A stretch of 46,607 bases of DNA from DASVWH01 sp036389715. Its GTDB lineage: Bacteria; Acidobacteriota; Blastocatellia; Pyrinomonadales; Pyrinomonadaceae. The stretch spans positions 1 to 46,607 of the forward strand of contig DASVWH010000085.1 in the NCBI GenBank assembly GCA_036389715.1, given 5' to 3'. The notes beneath the pieces were generated by a model. That model made no database searches, was not told the DNA's origin, and saw nothing but the letters and a program-made list of their open reading frames with translations. Numbering within the stretch: the first letter of the stretch is position 1; each line of letters starts with the position of its first letter. Position numbers and translations under genes: made by a program. Below, one piece after another: positions 38,341 through 46,607 of the stretch.

Positions 38341-38691
38341 ATGGCTCAACAGAACTGCCTTTTTTGCAGCCTCGCGGCGGGTGAGATTCCCGCCGAACTC
38401 CTTTACAGTGACGAACGCAGCGTCGTCTTCCGCGACATCAATCCGCAAGCGCCGGTGCATCTGCTGGTCATTCCGCGCGACCACCTGGAATCTCTGGACG
38501 AAGCGGCCCAGGCGGATGAAGCCCTGCTCGGACACCTGCTGCGCATCGCGGCGCGCGTGGCCAACGAACAGGGCCTCTCCGAAAGCGGTTATCGCACGGT
38601 CATCAACACGGGCGCGGGCGCGGGCCAGTCCGTCTTTCACCTGCACCTGCATGTTCTCGGCGGGCGCTCGCTGAGCTGGCCTCCGGGCTAA
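38341..38691 (+). CDS. HIT family (Hint-type) protein
   Basis: The product is 116 aa with an N-terminal CLFC zinc pair and the histidine triad FHLHLHVLGG (H100, H102, H104). HIT-family phosphoramidases hydrolyse nucleoside phosphoramidates such as AMP-lysine. It is cytoplasmic. It follows murA by 44 bp and is probably in its operon. TAAAGAAC is a weak RBS; a start nine codons upstream is less likely. Confidence 0.92.
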   Translation: MAQQNCLFCSLAAGEIPAELLYSDERSVVFRDINPQAPVHLLVIPRDHLESLDEAAQADEALLGHLLRIAARVANEQGLSESGYRTVINTGAGAGQSVFHLHLHVLGGRSLSWPPG

Positions 38692-38764
38692 GCCCGCCCG
38701 ACCACCGACAGACTTGCCGGATTGCCCCGGCCGAACACGCTCTTTCTTGCCCGGCTGCGGGCTT

Positions 38765-40648
38765 TTAGCGCGTGGGCGCGTCCCGCTTCTTTTCCAGGAC
38801 GGAGCGGGCGACGGCGAGTATGGCCAGGGCGCGCGGGGCTTCGCCGTTGAAATTCCTGGCATGCTCGATGGCGCGATAAAGGTCATCTTCCGCGAGTGTC
38901 GCGAAGGCTTCCGGCAAATCCGTCGGCGAAGCCACCTGTATCCCCAACTGAATCTTGAACTTCCCTTCGAGCTGCATGGAGGTCTGACTGTTCTCGCCCG
39001 TGAAATCGGCGACGGCGTTGGCCGCCTTGACCATTTCGCCGATCAACTCCCAGGCGCGGGCGCGGTCAATCTTAGAGAATCGCGCGAGGATGGCTACCAG
39101 GGCGTAAGCGCGGTCGGACGCGGCATTGATGCGCTGCGTCTCTGTGAGGGCTTCGTCGAGCCATTCGAGCGCGCGCTGGCGATCAGTCTTGGCCAGGAGG
39201 GCGGCCGCGCGGCTCAGAATCCAGATGCGCTGGATGGGCAGGAGTTCGCTCTTGCGGGCACGCCGCACGGCTTCGTCCGCCTCCTTCTTTTTCAAGAGAC
39301 CGCCGATGAAATTGTAGTCGACGAAACGGCGAATCCCGTTGCGTGTCTCAAGGTCTTCGAGCTTATCCAGAAACTCGTAGGCGCGCGGGTCGCCGACATC
39401 GGAGGCGCGCATGGCCGCAAAGGCGTATGCGCGGTCGCGCTGATCGGCGTTGCGGGCTGCGCCGAGGCTGTCGGCCAGCTCCTCCTGAAGCCTGTCGGCG
39501 GGCGCGCTTTCCGGCTGGATGCCCCTGCCGAGCGAACGGTCGTTTCCGGCGGCCAGCGATGGCGGCGCATCCGGTCTTAGGGCCGCAAGCTGCGCGCTGA
39601 CGGCCGCGACCAAATCGGGCGCGTGCTGTTGGAAGAGCGGGAGCAGCCGCGCCGCGATGTAGTAAGTACCGGCGCGGCCCGCCGACGTGCGGTCCAGTTG
39701 CGCGCTCGGCCGCAGCAGAAGGCGCGCCGCGAGATGAAAAAATGCGGCCCGCAAATTCGGCGCGAGGTTGGGCGCGGGGCGCGGGGCGTTATTGATGCTC
39801 GAAGGGATGCCGGTCTCCGAAACGGTCAGGTAAGTCGAAGGCGTGAAGGCATAAGAGGCGAGCAGCGAGACCGTGTTGGCGTCCGCCGAAGGGTCTGTTC
39901 CGGCGCGCGCCAGCAGCGCCGCAAAGCGCTGGTCGGCTGCCGCCGGACTCTTTTCGCGCAGGTTGACGAGAAACTGAATCGTGCGGTAGCTGGCCTGGCC
40001 GAGCGCCGGATCGGCGAGCTGCAAAGCGCGTTCGGTATCATCGGCTTCCAGAAATTCACCGGCCAGCATCAGTCTCGCGATGATGGCCTGCTGCGATAAT
40101 TCCGGCTCGGGCTGAGGCTGCCTCGCGCCCCCGGCCCGTTCGGCTTCCGCTCTTTTAGCGTTTGTCAGCCTGGCCAGAAACTCTTCGCCGAGCGCACGAT
40201 CACGGCGTGCCGCGAGCCTGACTATTTCCAGGCGCAGGTTCATGCGCGGGCGCGGGCCCGGCCTCTTGCTGAATCTTCCGGGCATCAGCGGCTCGATGAC
40301 CCCGACGAAAGTTCCTTCGATGGCCTCGGCCGCGTCCCAGGCCCTGTGAAAGAGGGGCCGGGCCTGCTCGCGGTCCTCTTCCCAGAGCAGGTCTGCGACG
40401 TGCGCCTGGACGCGCGCGCGCAGGGTCTCGTCGCGGTAACTGCGTGCCTCTTCGGCCAGCGACGTGAGCAGCGAGATGGCCACTGCACGCCGCGCGGCCA
40501 GAGCCGGATCGTTTGCCCTGCGTGCAGGAGTTTTGGCCGCGCCCGCCCGGGGCTGTTTGGCGGCGGGCGCGGGCGTCTGGGCCCGGAGCAGAGCCGGGAG
40601 CAGGATGAGGTAAAGGGCGATGGTTCCGAGCTTGCGATGAGATGTCAT
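38765..40648 (-). CDS. large secreted alpha-helical hypothetical protein
   Basis: The product is 627 aa. A signal peptide (residues 1-23, ending LLRAQ) is followed by an Ala/Pro/Lys spacer and then long alpha-helical Ala/Arg/Leu-rich arrays of helix pairs reminiscent of TPR or Sel1-like repeats, for example DREQARPLFHRAWDAAEAI and DRQRALEWLDEALTETQRI. No catalytic motif is visible. The protein is exported and probably a scaffold. Long open frames on the other strand are GC-rich shadows. Confidence 0.75.
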   Translation of the reverse strand: MTSHRKLGTIALYLILLPALLRAQTPAPAAKQPRAGAAKTPARRANDPALAARRAVAISLLTSLAEEARSYRDETLRARVQAHVADLLWEEDREQARPLFHRAWDAAEAIEGTFVGVIEPLMPGRFSKRPGPRPRMNLRLEIVRLAARRDRALGEEFLARLTNAKRAEAERAGGARQPQPEPELSQQAIIARLMLAGEFLEADDTERALQLADPALGQASYRTIQFLVNLREKSPAAADQRFAALLARAGTDPSADANTVSLLASYAFTPSTYLTVSETGIPSSINNAPRPAPNLAPNLRAAFFHLAARLLLRPSAQLDRTSAGRAGTYYIAARLLPLFQQHAPDLVAAVSAQLAALRPDAPPSLAAGNDRSLGRGIQPESAPADRLQEELADSLGAARNADQRDRAYAFAAMRASDVGDPRAYEFLDKLEDLETRNGIRRFVDYNFIGGLLKKKEADEAVRRARKSELLPIQRIWILSRAAALLAKTDRQRALEWLDEALTETQRINAASDRAYALVAILARFSKIDRARAWELIGEMVKAANAVADFTGENSQTSMQLEGKFKIQLGIQVASPTDLPEAFATLAEDDLYRAIEHARNFNGEAPRALAILAVARSVLEKKRDAPTR

Positions 40649-40753
40649 TGGCCTTCCCTTCCGTGAAATAGATTGTCCGGGAAAAACTCTTCCGCTTGAT
40701 GTCCGGGCGCTGCTTATCCGGGCGGGCTGAAATTGCGCCCGCTCGCCCCTTTT

Positions 40754-41890
40754 TCAACCGATGGCATCGGCCGTCTCCTCGCGTGCAGGTTCGACGGCCT
40801 GCTGCTCTCCCTGCTGCTCGGTCTGCTCTTTGAGCAGCGAGGTCTCGTAGCGCACGTCGCCGAAGAGAGTATCGGCGACGGCTTTGACGAAGCCGAGGAT
40901 TGCCGGGCCGAGGACGATGCCCGAGATGCCGAAGACGTAGACGCCCGCGACCAGCGCGACCAGCATCCAGTAGAAGTTGAAGCGCCGCGCCCCTGCGCTC
41001 GCCAGCTTCGGGCGCAGCAGCAGCGACGACCCGAGCGTCATCGCGATCCCGATGCCCAGATAAATGGCCGCGTGAACGGGCTGGTGCGCGAAGACGAAGA
41101 GATAGATAGTGATGGGGACGTAGATGGCCCACTCGCCGAGCAGCGGAAAGAAGCCGATGAGGAAAGTCACCAGGCCGAGCACGACCGCCAGCGGGATGCC
41201 GAAGATGAGATTGAGCACGATGATGACGAAAGCCTTGAGCGCCTGGTCTATGAAGACCGCGCGCAGGGCCCCGCGCAGGGCTCCGCCGATGTTGACGGCC
41301 AGCTTCTCGTAGAGCGGCCAGTAATCGCCTGGGACGCGCACCTTCAGGTAAGAGGCGATGCGGATGCGGTGCGTCAGCACGTAGTAGACCGTGAAGAAGA
41401 AGAGCGAGAGCGAAGTCAGCAGCAGCGCCGCCTGCTCGCGCAGCCCCTTGATGGCCTCGGCCGAGCGCGTCACGGCTTCGGCAAACGCCGCCTGAAGGCT
41501 GGCCCGCGTGCCCTCGCGCTGAATCGGCAGCGACTGCGAGAGCGCGTCGCTGATCGAGTTGATGATGTGGTCGCGCTTCTCGTAGACCTGGTTCGAGTAG
41601 CTGGACATCTCGTGCCAGGCGTAGCCCGTCAGCGCCGCCAGCGGGACGACGATCAGCGCGATGGTGATGAGCGCGCTTCCGGCACGCCTGCGCAGCCGCG
41701 TTTCGAGCCATTCCTGGACGGGCAGGAGGTAGATGCCCGCGACGATGCCGAGCAGGAGCGCCACCAGCACCTTACCAACGAGCACGAAGAAGAGCACTAT
41801 CGCCAGTACGACCGCAGTTCCGTAGACCAGGATGCGCTTGGCATCGCCCACCGTCAGCTCGCTCAACCGCTTTGAATCCCCGCTTGACAT
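40754..41890 (-). CDS. AI-2E family transporter (PerM/YdiK-like)
   Basis: The product is 378 aa with about eight helices. The N-terminal pair (about 20-50) is followed by a soluble loop (residues 85-155), then the conserved FIDQALKAFVIIVLNLIFGIPLA, GFFPLLGEWAIYVPITIYLF and VFGISGIVLGPAILGFVKA segments that identify the family. Some members export autoinducer-2 or act as Na+/H+ antiporters; the substrate here is unknown. The C-terminus is Gln/Glu-rich. It lies upstream of the alpha-helical protein gene, both on the minus strand. Confidence 0.88.
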   Translation of the reverse strand: MSSGDSKRLSELTVGDAKRILVYGTAVVLAIVLFFVLVGKVLVALLLGIVAGIYLLPVQEWLETRLRRRAGSALITIALIVVPLAALTGYAWHEMSSYSNQVYEKRDHIINSISDALSQSLPIQREGTRASLQAAFAEAVTRSAEAIKGLREQAALLLTSLSLFFFTVYYVLTHRIRIASYLKVRVPGDYWPLYEKLAVNIGGALRGALRAVFIDQALKAFVIIVLNLIFGIPLAVVLGLVTFLIGFFPLLGEWAIYVPITIYLFVFAHQPVHAAIYLGIGIAMTLGSSLLLRPKLASAGARRFNFYWMLVALVAGVYVFGISGIVLGPAILGFVKAVADTLFGDVRYETSLLKEQTEQQGEQQAVEPAREETADAIG

Positions 41891-41923
41891 AGTGCCGCTA
41901 ATATAACATCGCGGAAAAGCAAG

Positions 41924-41960
41924 GCTGAAGGCTGAAGCCGGAAAGCAGCGGCCGGAAAGC
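41924..41960. repeat. heptanucleotide repeat arm (locus H)
   Basis: AAGGCTG AAGGCTG AAGCCGG AAAGCAG ... CGGAAAGC: two perfect and several degenerate heptamers after the tolB-like gene. No inverted copy is visible. Confidence 0.45.
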
Positions 41961-41964
41961 GAAA

Positions 41965-41996
41965 GGAGTGCCGGTTATGAGTTCAACCGGCACTCC
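41965..41996 (-). terminator. rho-independent terminator of the double-propeller gene
   Basis: GGAGTGCCGGTT pairs perfectly over 12 bp with AACCGGCACTCC across 8 nt; the minus strand continues TTTCGCTTTCC. Confidence 0.75.
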
Positions 41997-42032
41997 TTCG
42001 CTCTCTCCTGGCCCGCTCGGGCTTTTAACCCT

Positions 42033-44960
42033 TCACTTGACCTGGAACTGGACGCTGTAGGTAGTGGCGTCCGTCCCTACTCTGAATTTGAGCTGGTACG
42101 TGCCGCTGGCGTAACCCTTCGTCTTGAGGTTGAAGATATATCCGCCGCCCGTCACGTCGAGCTGCGGGTCGAAGCGGAAGTTGTTGTCTGGATTCGCGTC
42201 GCCCGCATCCGCCACTAGGCTCGAAGTATTCGTCGAGGTACGGACGATGCTCACGGCGCTGACGACGATACTTGCGGACGAGAGATTCGCGCCGTAATTA
42301 TCGGCAAGCTGGAGCTTGATGGGAATCGTGCTCCCGCTCCTGACCGCTTTCGTCTGGTCATAGAGAGCGTTGATGACGTAGGGCGTGCGGCTCGCAATGA
42401 CGAAGGGACTGAGCGAGCTGACCCTGGCGCAGATGTACTTGGCATCGAAGTTCGGAGAAGGTGAGTTCGGCGAGAGGATGGTCCTGTCTACGAGCACGCC
42501 GTTCTCGCCGTGCAGGACGCGCAGGGCCGCGAAACTCGCCTGGTCCATGCTGGCGGGCACGTTGAAGCAGACCGTGACCGGCGCTGTGTAAGTGGCCGTA
42601 GTCGTAACTTCAAAGGCGAGACTGCTGTTCGAGAGAGCATAGTTGCCGGGCAGCGCGCCTGCCGTGGCCGGGTCAATCGGCATGACGGTCGTGTCGCCCG
42701 CCGTCGTGACGCTGTCAAAGATCAGGGTGCTGTCCCCGACCGCGACTATCGGGTAAGCGCCCACCCGCGTGTTGAAGGTCGAGGCGGGCGATGCCGTCCG
42801 GTAACCCCAGCTGAAGTTGAACTCGTCGCTCAGATTCGAGGTCAGGTTCGTCTGGTTGGTCCCGCCCGGCTGCATGACGAAGATTTCATCGTTCTGGAGC
42901 CCCCCGAGACGATTTCTCCAGCCGATGCGGCTGCCGTCGGGCGACCACCTGGGGATGGAGTCGCGCACGTTGTTGGTGGTCAGCCGCGTCTGAAGCTGGC
43001 CGTCCGAAGTCATCACGTAAATCTCGTTGGTGCTGCCGTTGGCGAGCTGGTAACCGGTGTCGCGTGAGCTGACGAAGGCAATCCTGGTCCCGTCGGGCGA
43101 CCAGCTCGGCTCCGTATTGTTGCCCGTCGTCGTCAGGCGCTGGACGTTGCTGCCGTCCGAGTTCATCACGAAGATGTCGGGGAAGCCGCCGACGCGCTTG
43201 CTGACGAAGACGAGCCGCTGCCCGTCCGGCGACCAGGCGAGCGCCGTATCCTCCGCCGAATTATTCGTCAGGTTGGTTTGCCCGCTGCCGTCCGCATTCA
43301 TCAGGTAGACCTCCTTGTTGCCGGTCCGCCTGCTGATGAAAGCGATTTTCGTTCCGTCGGGCGACCAGCTGGGCTCGCTGTCCCTGGTGGACGGAATGGT
43401 CAGGTCCGCGAGGCCGCCGCCGCTGCTGTTGACGACGGAAATCTTCGAGAGACCAGAGAAGGAGTTGCTGAAAGCTATCTTGCCGCCGTCGGGCGACCAG
43501 GCCGGGTCGCGTGCGTCCGCCTGTTGATTGGTCAGGTTGACAAACCCCGTGCCGTCAAACTTAACCAGGCACACGTCGTAACGATTAGCGCCGCCGGAGA
43601 GCGTGCTGGCGAAGGCGATGCGATTGCCGTCGGGCCCCCAGGTCGGCTGCGAGTCTTCACCGGCCATGTTGGTCAGGCGCGTCTGCTGCGTGCCGGTCGT
43701 GTCCATGACGTAGATTTCCGTGTTGCCGTCGCGCGTGCTCTCGAAGGCGATCATCCCGTTCGGGACGCGCCCCGGGATGGACGACGCGGGAGCGGCCGCC
43801 CGTCCCCAATCATAGGTTCCTTGATATGGAAAGTTACTGCTGATATTAACAGGGTTACTCCCGTCGGCATTCATCACGAAGAGAGCCGGGTGGTCAATCG
43901 CATCTCTGTCGCTCTGGAAGACGAGCTGCGTGCCGTCAGGAGACCAGCGCGGGATGAAATCATTTGCCGGACTATTGGTTACGTTAACCTGATTGCTGCC
44001 GTCAGCATTCATCACAAAAATCTCCCCAGCGCCCGTGAAGCTCGACGAATAAGCGATCTTGCTGCCGTCGGGCGACCAGGCGGCATACATGTCATACCCC
44101 GGATTGTACGTTAGCCTGACCTGATTACTCCCGTCGGCGTTCATCAGGAAGACGTTGTTCGCGCCATTGGGATCGCGGCTGCTTCTAAAAGCTATCTTCG
44201 AGCCATCGGGCGACCATACAGGCTCGTAGTTGGCCCCCAGTATGCCTGACGTGCCAGTCAGGCGGGTCAGACTGCTGCCATCCACAGTCGTCACGTAGAT
44301 GTCCGGGCCTGTGCGGTCGCTGACGAAGGCGATTTTCCGGCTGTCTGGCGACCAGGCAAGGTTGATCTCGTAGAGTCTAGGGGTGTTGCTCAGGTTCACT
44401 AGCCCGCTGCCGTCGGCGTTCATCACGTAAAGCTCTGTGTCTTCACTATACGAGTCCTGAAAAGAAATAAATGCGATCTTGGTTCCGTCGGGCGACCAGG
44501 CCGGATATTCGTTATGGTTATAGTGGGTCCGGTCCATGTCTTCGGTAAGGTTGGTCACGTGGCTGCCGTCGGCGTCCATCACACAGATGTCCCATGCGAA
44601 ATCTCCCACCTTGAGAAAGAGGATTTTCGAGCCGTCGGGCGACCATACCGGTTCTACCTCCGCTTCCGGACTATTGGTCAAATTCACCCGCCCGCTGCCG
44701 TCCGGGTTGACGGCGAAGATGTCCCAGTTGCCTCCCGGGGGGAAATCGGCGAGGACGATTTTGCCATTCGTGACGCTCGGTGTCGGCGGCGACGCGATAG
44801 ACGCAGGTAAGGCGAATCGAGACCTAAGAGAAGAAGGGGCCGCGGTCTTCGTCACGGGCGTCATCCGTGCCGGGGAAGACGCGAGGGCCAGTTGAACGGA
44901 CGAGACGGCCAGTGTCAGCAAGACGACGACGAGGCGCTTGGTGAAGCCAGGGGATCGCAT
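42033..44960 (-). CDS. secreted double seven-bladed PD40 propeller protein with a C-terminal PxKF-type domain
   Basis: The product is 975 aa with a signal peptide (about 1-28). There are 14 TolB/PD40 blades, each with a pattern like IYVMNADGSxxxxLTN and WSPDGxKIAF. They divide into two tandem sets of seven (about residues 65-395 and 400-745), each starting with a PNGMIAF/NGKIVLAD entry strand. A beta-rich linker follows, then a C-terminal domain with the SGSTIPIKLQL motif (PxKF-type) and a final GTYQLKFRVGTDATTYSVQFQVK strand (residues split here). Such modules are common in secreted proteins of this phylum. The function is unknown; a protein-protein or glycan scaffold is likely. Confidence 0.85.
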   Translation of the reverse strand: MRSPGFTKRLVVVLLTLAVSSVQLALASSPARMTPVTKTAAPSSLRSRFALPASIASPPTPSVTNGKIVLADFPPGGNWDIFAVNPDGSGRVNLTNSPEAEVEPVWSPDGSKILFLKVGDFAWDICVMDADGSHVTNLTEDMDRTHYNHNEYPAWSPDGTKIAFISFQDSYSEDTELYVMNADGSGLVNLSNTPRLYEINLAWSPDSRKIAFVSDRTGPDIYVTTVDGSSLTRLTGTSGILGANYEPVWSPDGSKIAFRSSRDPNGANNVFLMNADGSNQVRLTYNPGYDMYAAWSPDGSKIAYSSSFTGAGEIFVMNADGSNQVNVTNSPANDFIPRWSPDGTQLVFQSDRDAIDHPALFVMNADGSNPVNISSNFPYQGTYDWGRAAAPASSIPGRVPNGMIAFESTRDGNTEIYVMDTTGTQQTRLTNMAGEDSQPTWGPDGNRIAFASTLSGGANRYDVCLVKFDGTGFVNLTNQQADARDPAWSPDGGKIAFSNSFSGLSKISVVNSSGGGLADLTIPSTRDSEPSWSPDGTKIAFISRRTGNKEVYLMNADGSGQTNLTNNSAEDTALAWSPDGQRLVFVSKRVGGFPDIFVMNSDGSNVQRLTTTGNNTEPSWSPDGTRIAFVSSRDTGYQLANGSTNEIYVMTSDGQLQTRLTTNNVRDSIPRWSPDGSRIGWRNRLGGLQNDEIFVMQPGGTNQTNLTSNLSDEFNFSWGYRTASPASTFNTRVGAYPIVAVGDSTLIFDSVTTAGDTTVMPIDPATAGALPGNYALSNSSLAFEVTTTATYTAPVTVCFNVPASMDQASFAALRVLHGENGVLVDRTILSPNSPSPNFDAKYICARVSSLSPFVIASRTPYVINALYDQTKAVRSGSTIPIKLQLADNYGANLSSASIVVSAVSIVRTSTNTSSLVADAGDANPDNNFRFDPQLDVTGGGYIFNLKTKGYASGTYQLKFRVGTDATTYSVQFQVK

Positions 44961-45449
44961 AAGTTGTTAACTCCTTACAGGGCAGAGAGAGAGGGTTTGG
45001 GATGTCTCATCTATTCATTCAACCGGGAACGTTTGTCTTGAATAGTGATGAGAGCCAAAAAGGGCGCGCCCGTGCGTGCTTGCGCCCAGCCTGAACCTGT
45101 CGCGCTCATCTTCGAGCACTTCAAAAACGACAGCGCCGGAAACCGGAGAAACAGCTCGGCGGGCCTGCTCAAGCTGCTTCGGGCGTCTGGAAAGAGCCGG
45201 ACGCCGAGGCCCCGACAGGCGAAGACGAGCGGGCGAGCTTCGCTGACTAAAGGCCGTTTTCTTTTAGGTTTGACGGACGACCGCAGGTGCTTAAAGTCTC
45301 AGGCCGCCGGTCTTCGGACGACGCCCCGAGCCCTTGAAATTAAAGTCCAGCAACAACCAACCTATCCGTTTGAAAGTGAAGACTTGCAGGTATGCCTGGT
45401 GCTCGAACGCGTTCGGGATGCGTTCAATAAATGACTTTTAAGCGCGGTT
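44961..45449. other. long gene-free leader of the double-propeller gene
   Basis: If the promoter at 45450 is used, this is a roughly 480-nt 5' leader. It contains the palindrome CGAACGCGTTCG near 45408 and a good AAGGAG RBS at the gene end. No convincing ORF on either strand. Confidence 0.45.
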
Positions 45450-45477
45450 ATCTTACTCGCTCGGCATTAAATGTCAA
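45450..45477 (-). promoter_or_regulatory. sigma-70-like promoter, minus strand
   Basis: TTGACA (perfect -35, 45472-45477) and TAAGAT (-10, 45450-45455) are separated by 16 bp. The transcript would run toward the double-propeller gene, after a long leader. Confidence 0.5.
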
Positions 45478-45626
45478 GCGCAGCGGGGTGCAAAGCGGAA
45501 ATTTGGGCGGAGAAGAATCAGGCGCGGCGCGCGCAGGACGGCGCGGCGCGGGAAGGCTTTGAGGCGAGCGGGCGGAGGAGGATTTTTGAAGCGAGCGAGC
45601 CGAGCAAGGCTGTCGAGGACGCTCGC

Positions 45627-46607
45627 CTATTTGACCCGGACGACGAAGGAGACGTTGCCGCCCGTGCCGGAGGGGATAGTGCCGTTGGCGAATATCCAGC
45701 GGACGAAGCGGACGTTGGTGTCGTAGGTTCCGGTCGGCGTGTAGCTCCAGGACGGGTCGTTGTCGGCTGGCGGCAGCGGTTGTAGCGCCGGGTTAGGATT
45801 GGCTATGGAAACATTCGTGTACTGGACGGTGACCGGATTGGTCAGGCTGGTCGTGCCGAAGCTGTAGCTCGGAGAGCCGACCTTGAATTCCGTGTTGGCC
45901 GGGACGATGTCCGTAATCACCAGCGCGCGCCCGCTCATCCCGCCGGAGGCGACGACGTTGTTGAAATTTATCCTGTAGGTCAGGTCCGAGCCGGGCGCGG
46001 CATTGATGCCCGACGCCGGGCAGGTCGCGCCCGAGACGACGCACTTGGCCAGCGTGATGTCGGGCGCCAGGGCGACCGTGACATTTGCGCTGAACTCGGA
46101 GGTGTTGTAGTTCGTCGCCGCCGCGACGGTTGCCGTCGAGGTCAGGACAGTCCCGAGGCTGACACCCGACGGGACGGGAACCTTAAAGCTGAAAGCGCCG
46201 CTCGTCGTGTTCGTATCCTCCGCGGCGTAGCCTTCGGTCAGGGTCCTGAGGTAGGTCTTGCCCTCGCCGTAGCCCGACGGGTCGCTGTCGGAGATGAAGA
46301 ATTCGATGATCGCCCCGGCCGGGGCCGTCCCCGTCAACGTCAGGTAGCCGCCAGAGAGCACGGCCGTGCTGATGACGGGAAAGTTGAGCAGGTTATTACC
46401 ACCGGCGGTGCTGGTGCTGTTGGGCGTGACGAAGACTCCGGATGGACCGTTGGAGAGGGCGCCCGTACTCGGGTTATTGTTCCCCGTCAGCAGGTCAATC
46501 CCGATCTGCCCCGATGGCGAGGATAGGGTGTTTTTGTTTTTGATCGTGCCGTTGGCGTAGGTCGAGTTCTGCGTGATCCTGTTGCGGGTTGCAGCCACGG
46601 TCACCAT
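45627..46607 (-). CDS. C-terminal part of a surface protein with beta-helix and DUF11 domains
   Basis: The frame runs off the right edge of the window, so the start is missing; 326 residues are visible. The N-terminal part (NRITQNSTYANGTIKNKN) looks like the last coil of a right-handed parallel beta-helix. Ig-like beta-sandwich segments follow (about 80-180: GYLTLTGTAPAGAIIEFFI, TTSGAFSFKVPV). The C-terminus has a DUF11-type domain (about 185-326: DITLAKCVVSGATCPASG, LTYRINFNNV, ALVITDIVPANTEFKVGS). No LPXTG or PEP-CTERM anchor is seen. It is probably exported and cell-surface. Confidence 0.75.
   Translation of the reverse strand: MVTVAATRNRITQNSTYANGTIKNKNTLSSPSGQIGIDLLTGNNNPSTGALSNGPSGVFVTPNSTSTAGGNNLLNFPVISTAVLSGGYLTLTGTAPAGAIIEFFISDSDPSGYGEGKTYLRTLTEGYAAEDTNTTSGAFSFKVPVPSGVSLGTVLTSTATVAAATNYNTSEFSANVTVALAPDITLAKCVVSGATCPASGINAAPGSDLTYRINFNNVVASGGMSGRALVITDIVPANTEFKVGSPSYSFGTTSLTNPVTVQYTNVSIANPNPALQPLPPADNDPSWSYTPTGTYDTNVRFVRWIFANGTIPSGTGGNVSFVVRVK

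Noticed and set aside
40200..41711. Long open frame (about 500 aa) overlapping the alpha-helical protein and the transporter on the minus strand
   Set aside because: Codon-shadow frame: Arg/Ala/His-rich composition with no domain, and it lies within two real genes.
45045..45434. Plus-strand ORF of 129 aa
   Set aside because: No Shine-Dalgarno, no recognisable composition, and it lies over the predicted minus-strand leader.

Overview
The window is high-GC bacterial chromosome with dense genes on both strands. It shows no plasmid, phage, IS element, CRISPR array, rRNA or tRNA gene that I can recognise. The gene style suggests an Acidobacteriota member, probably Blastocatellia: WSPDG-rich PD40 propellers ending in a PxKF-type domain, DUF5658-like and DUF6599-like proteins, zinc-ribbon membrane proteins, and a prkA-yeaH-spoVR cluster in a non-sporulating setting. 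This placement is inferred from gene content only.

Layout: 1-1.4 kb holds a 3D-domain envelope protein and an unlisted 44-aa membrane protein. 1.5-5.9 kb is a + strand run: glycosyltransferase, asparaginase II, two hypotheticals and a class V aminotransferase. 5.95-6.44 kb has no gene but is rich in RNA structure: three hairpins showing the same G5 loop, GTAC palindromes near a -10 box, and a strong terminator; I propose a non-coding RNA there. 6.5-11.1 kb is a - strand block: a DUF6599-like membrane protein, a zinc-ribbon/PH-domain membrane protein, a degenerate REC-GGDEF-REC protein and a lytic transglycosylase. 11.5-18.3 kb is mostly housekeeping: a PG-binding protein, alaS, a serine hydrolase, recX and truB. 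18.6-24.3 kb is the stress-type cluster prkA - alpha/beta hydrolase - yeaH - spoVR. 24.7-26.8 kb holds a DUF2975/Xre pair with its own operator-promoter, plus small membrane proteins. 27-34 kb mixes a histidine-rich polytopic membrane protein, inorganic pyrophosphatase, a HEAT-like ORF running into a minisatellite, a DinB protein, HtrA and zinc-ribbon proteins. 34-38.7 kb has cysE, an HMA-domain chaperone with a small partner, prmC, murA and a HIT protein. 38.8-46.6 kb (- strand) has an alpha-helical secreted protein, an AI-2E family transporter, a double beta-propeller protein and the C-terminal part of a DUF11-type surface protein.

The most striking pattern across the window is a family of intergenic heptanucleotide arrays. 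Variants of a 7-bp unit repeat several times and, in five of eight loci, are followed by the reverse complement. The unit sequence differs at each locus (GAGTAAT, AGTAAGC, GTGAATC, AGGTAAA, ATGCGGA and others). They resemble the short tandemly repeated repetitive (STRR) sequences of cyanobacteria, and one array supplies the last codons of a gene.
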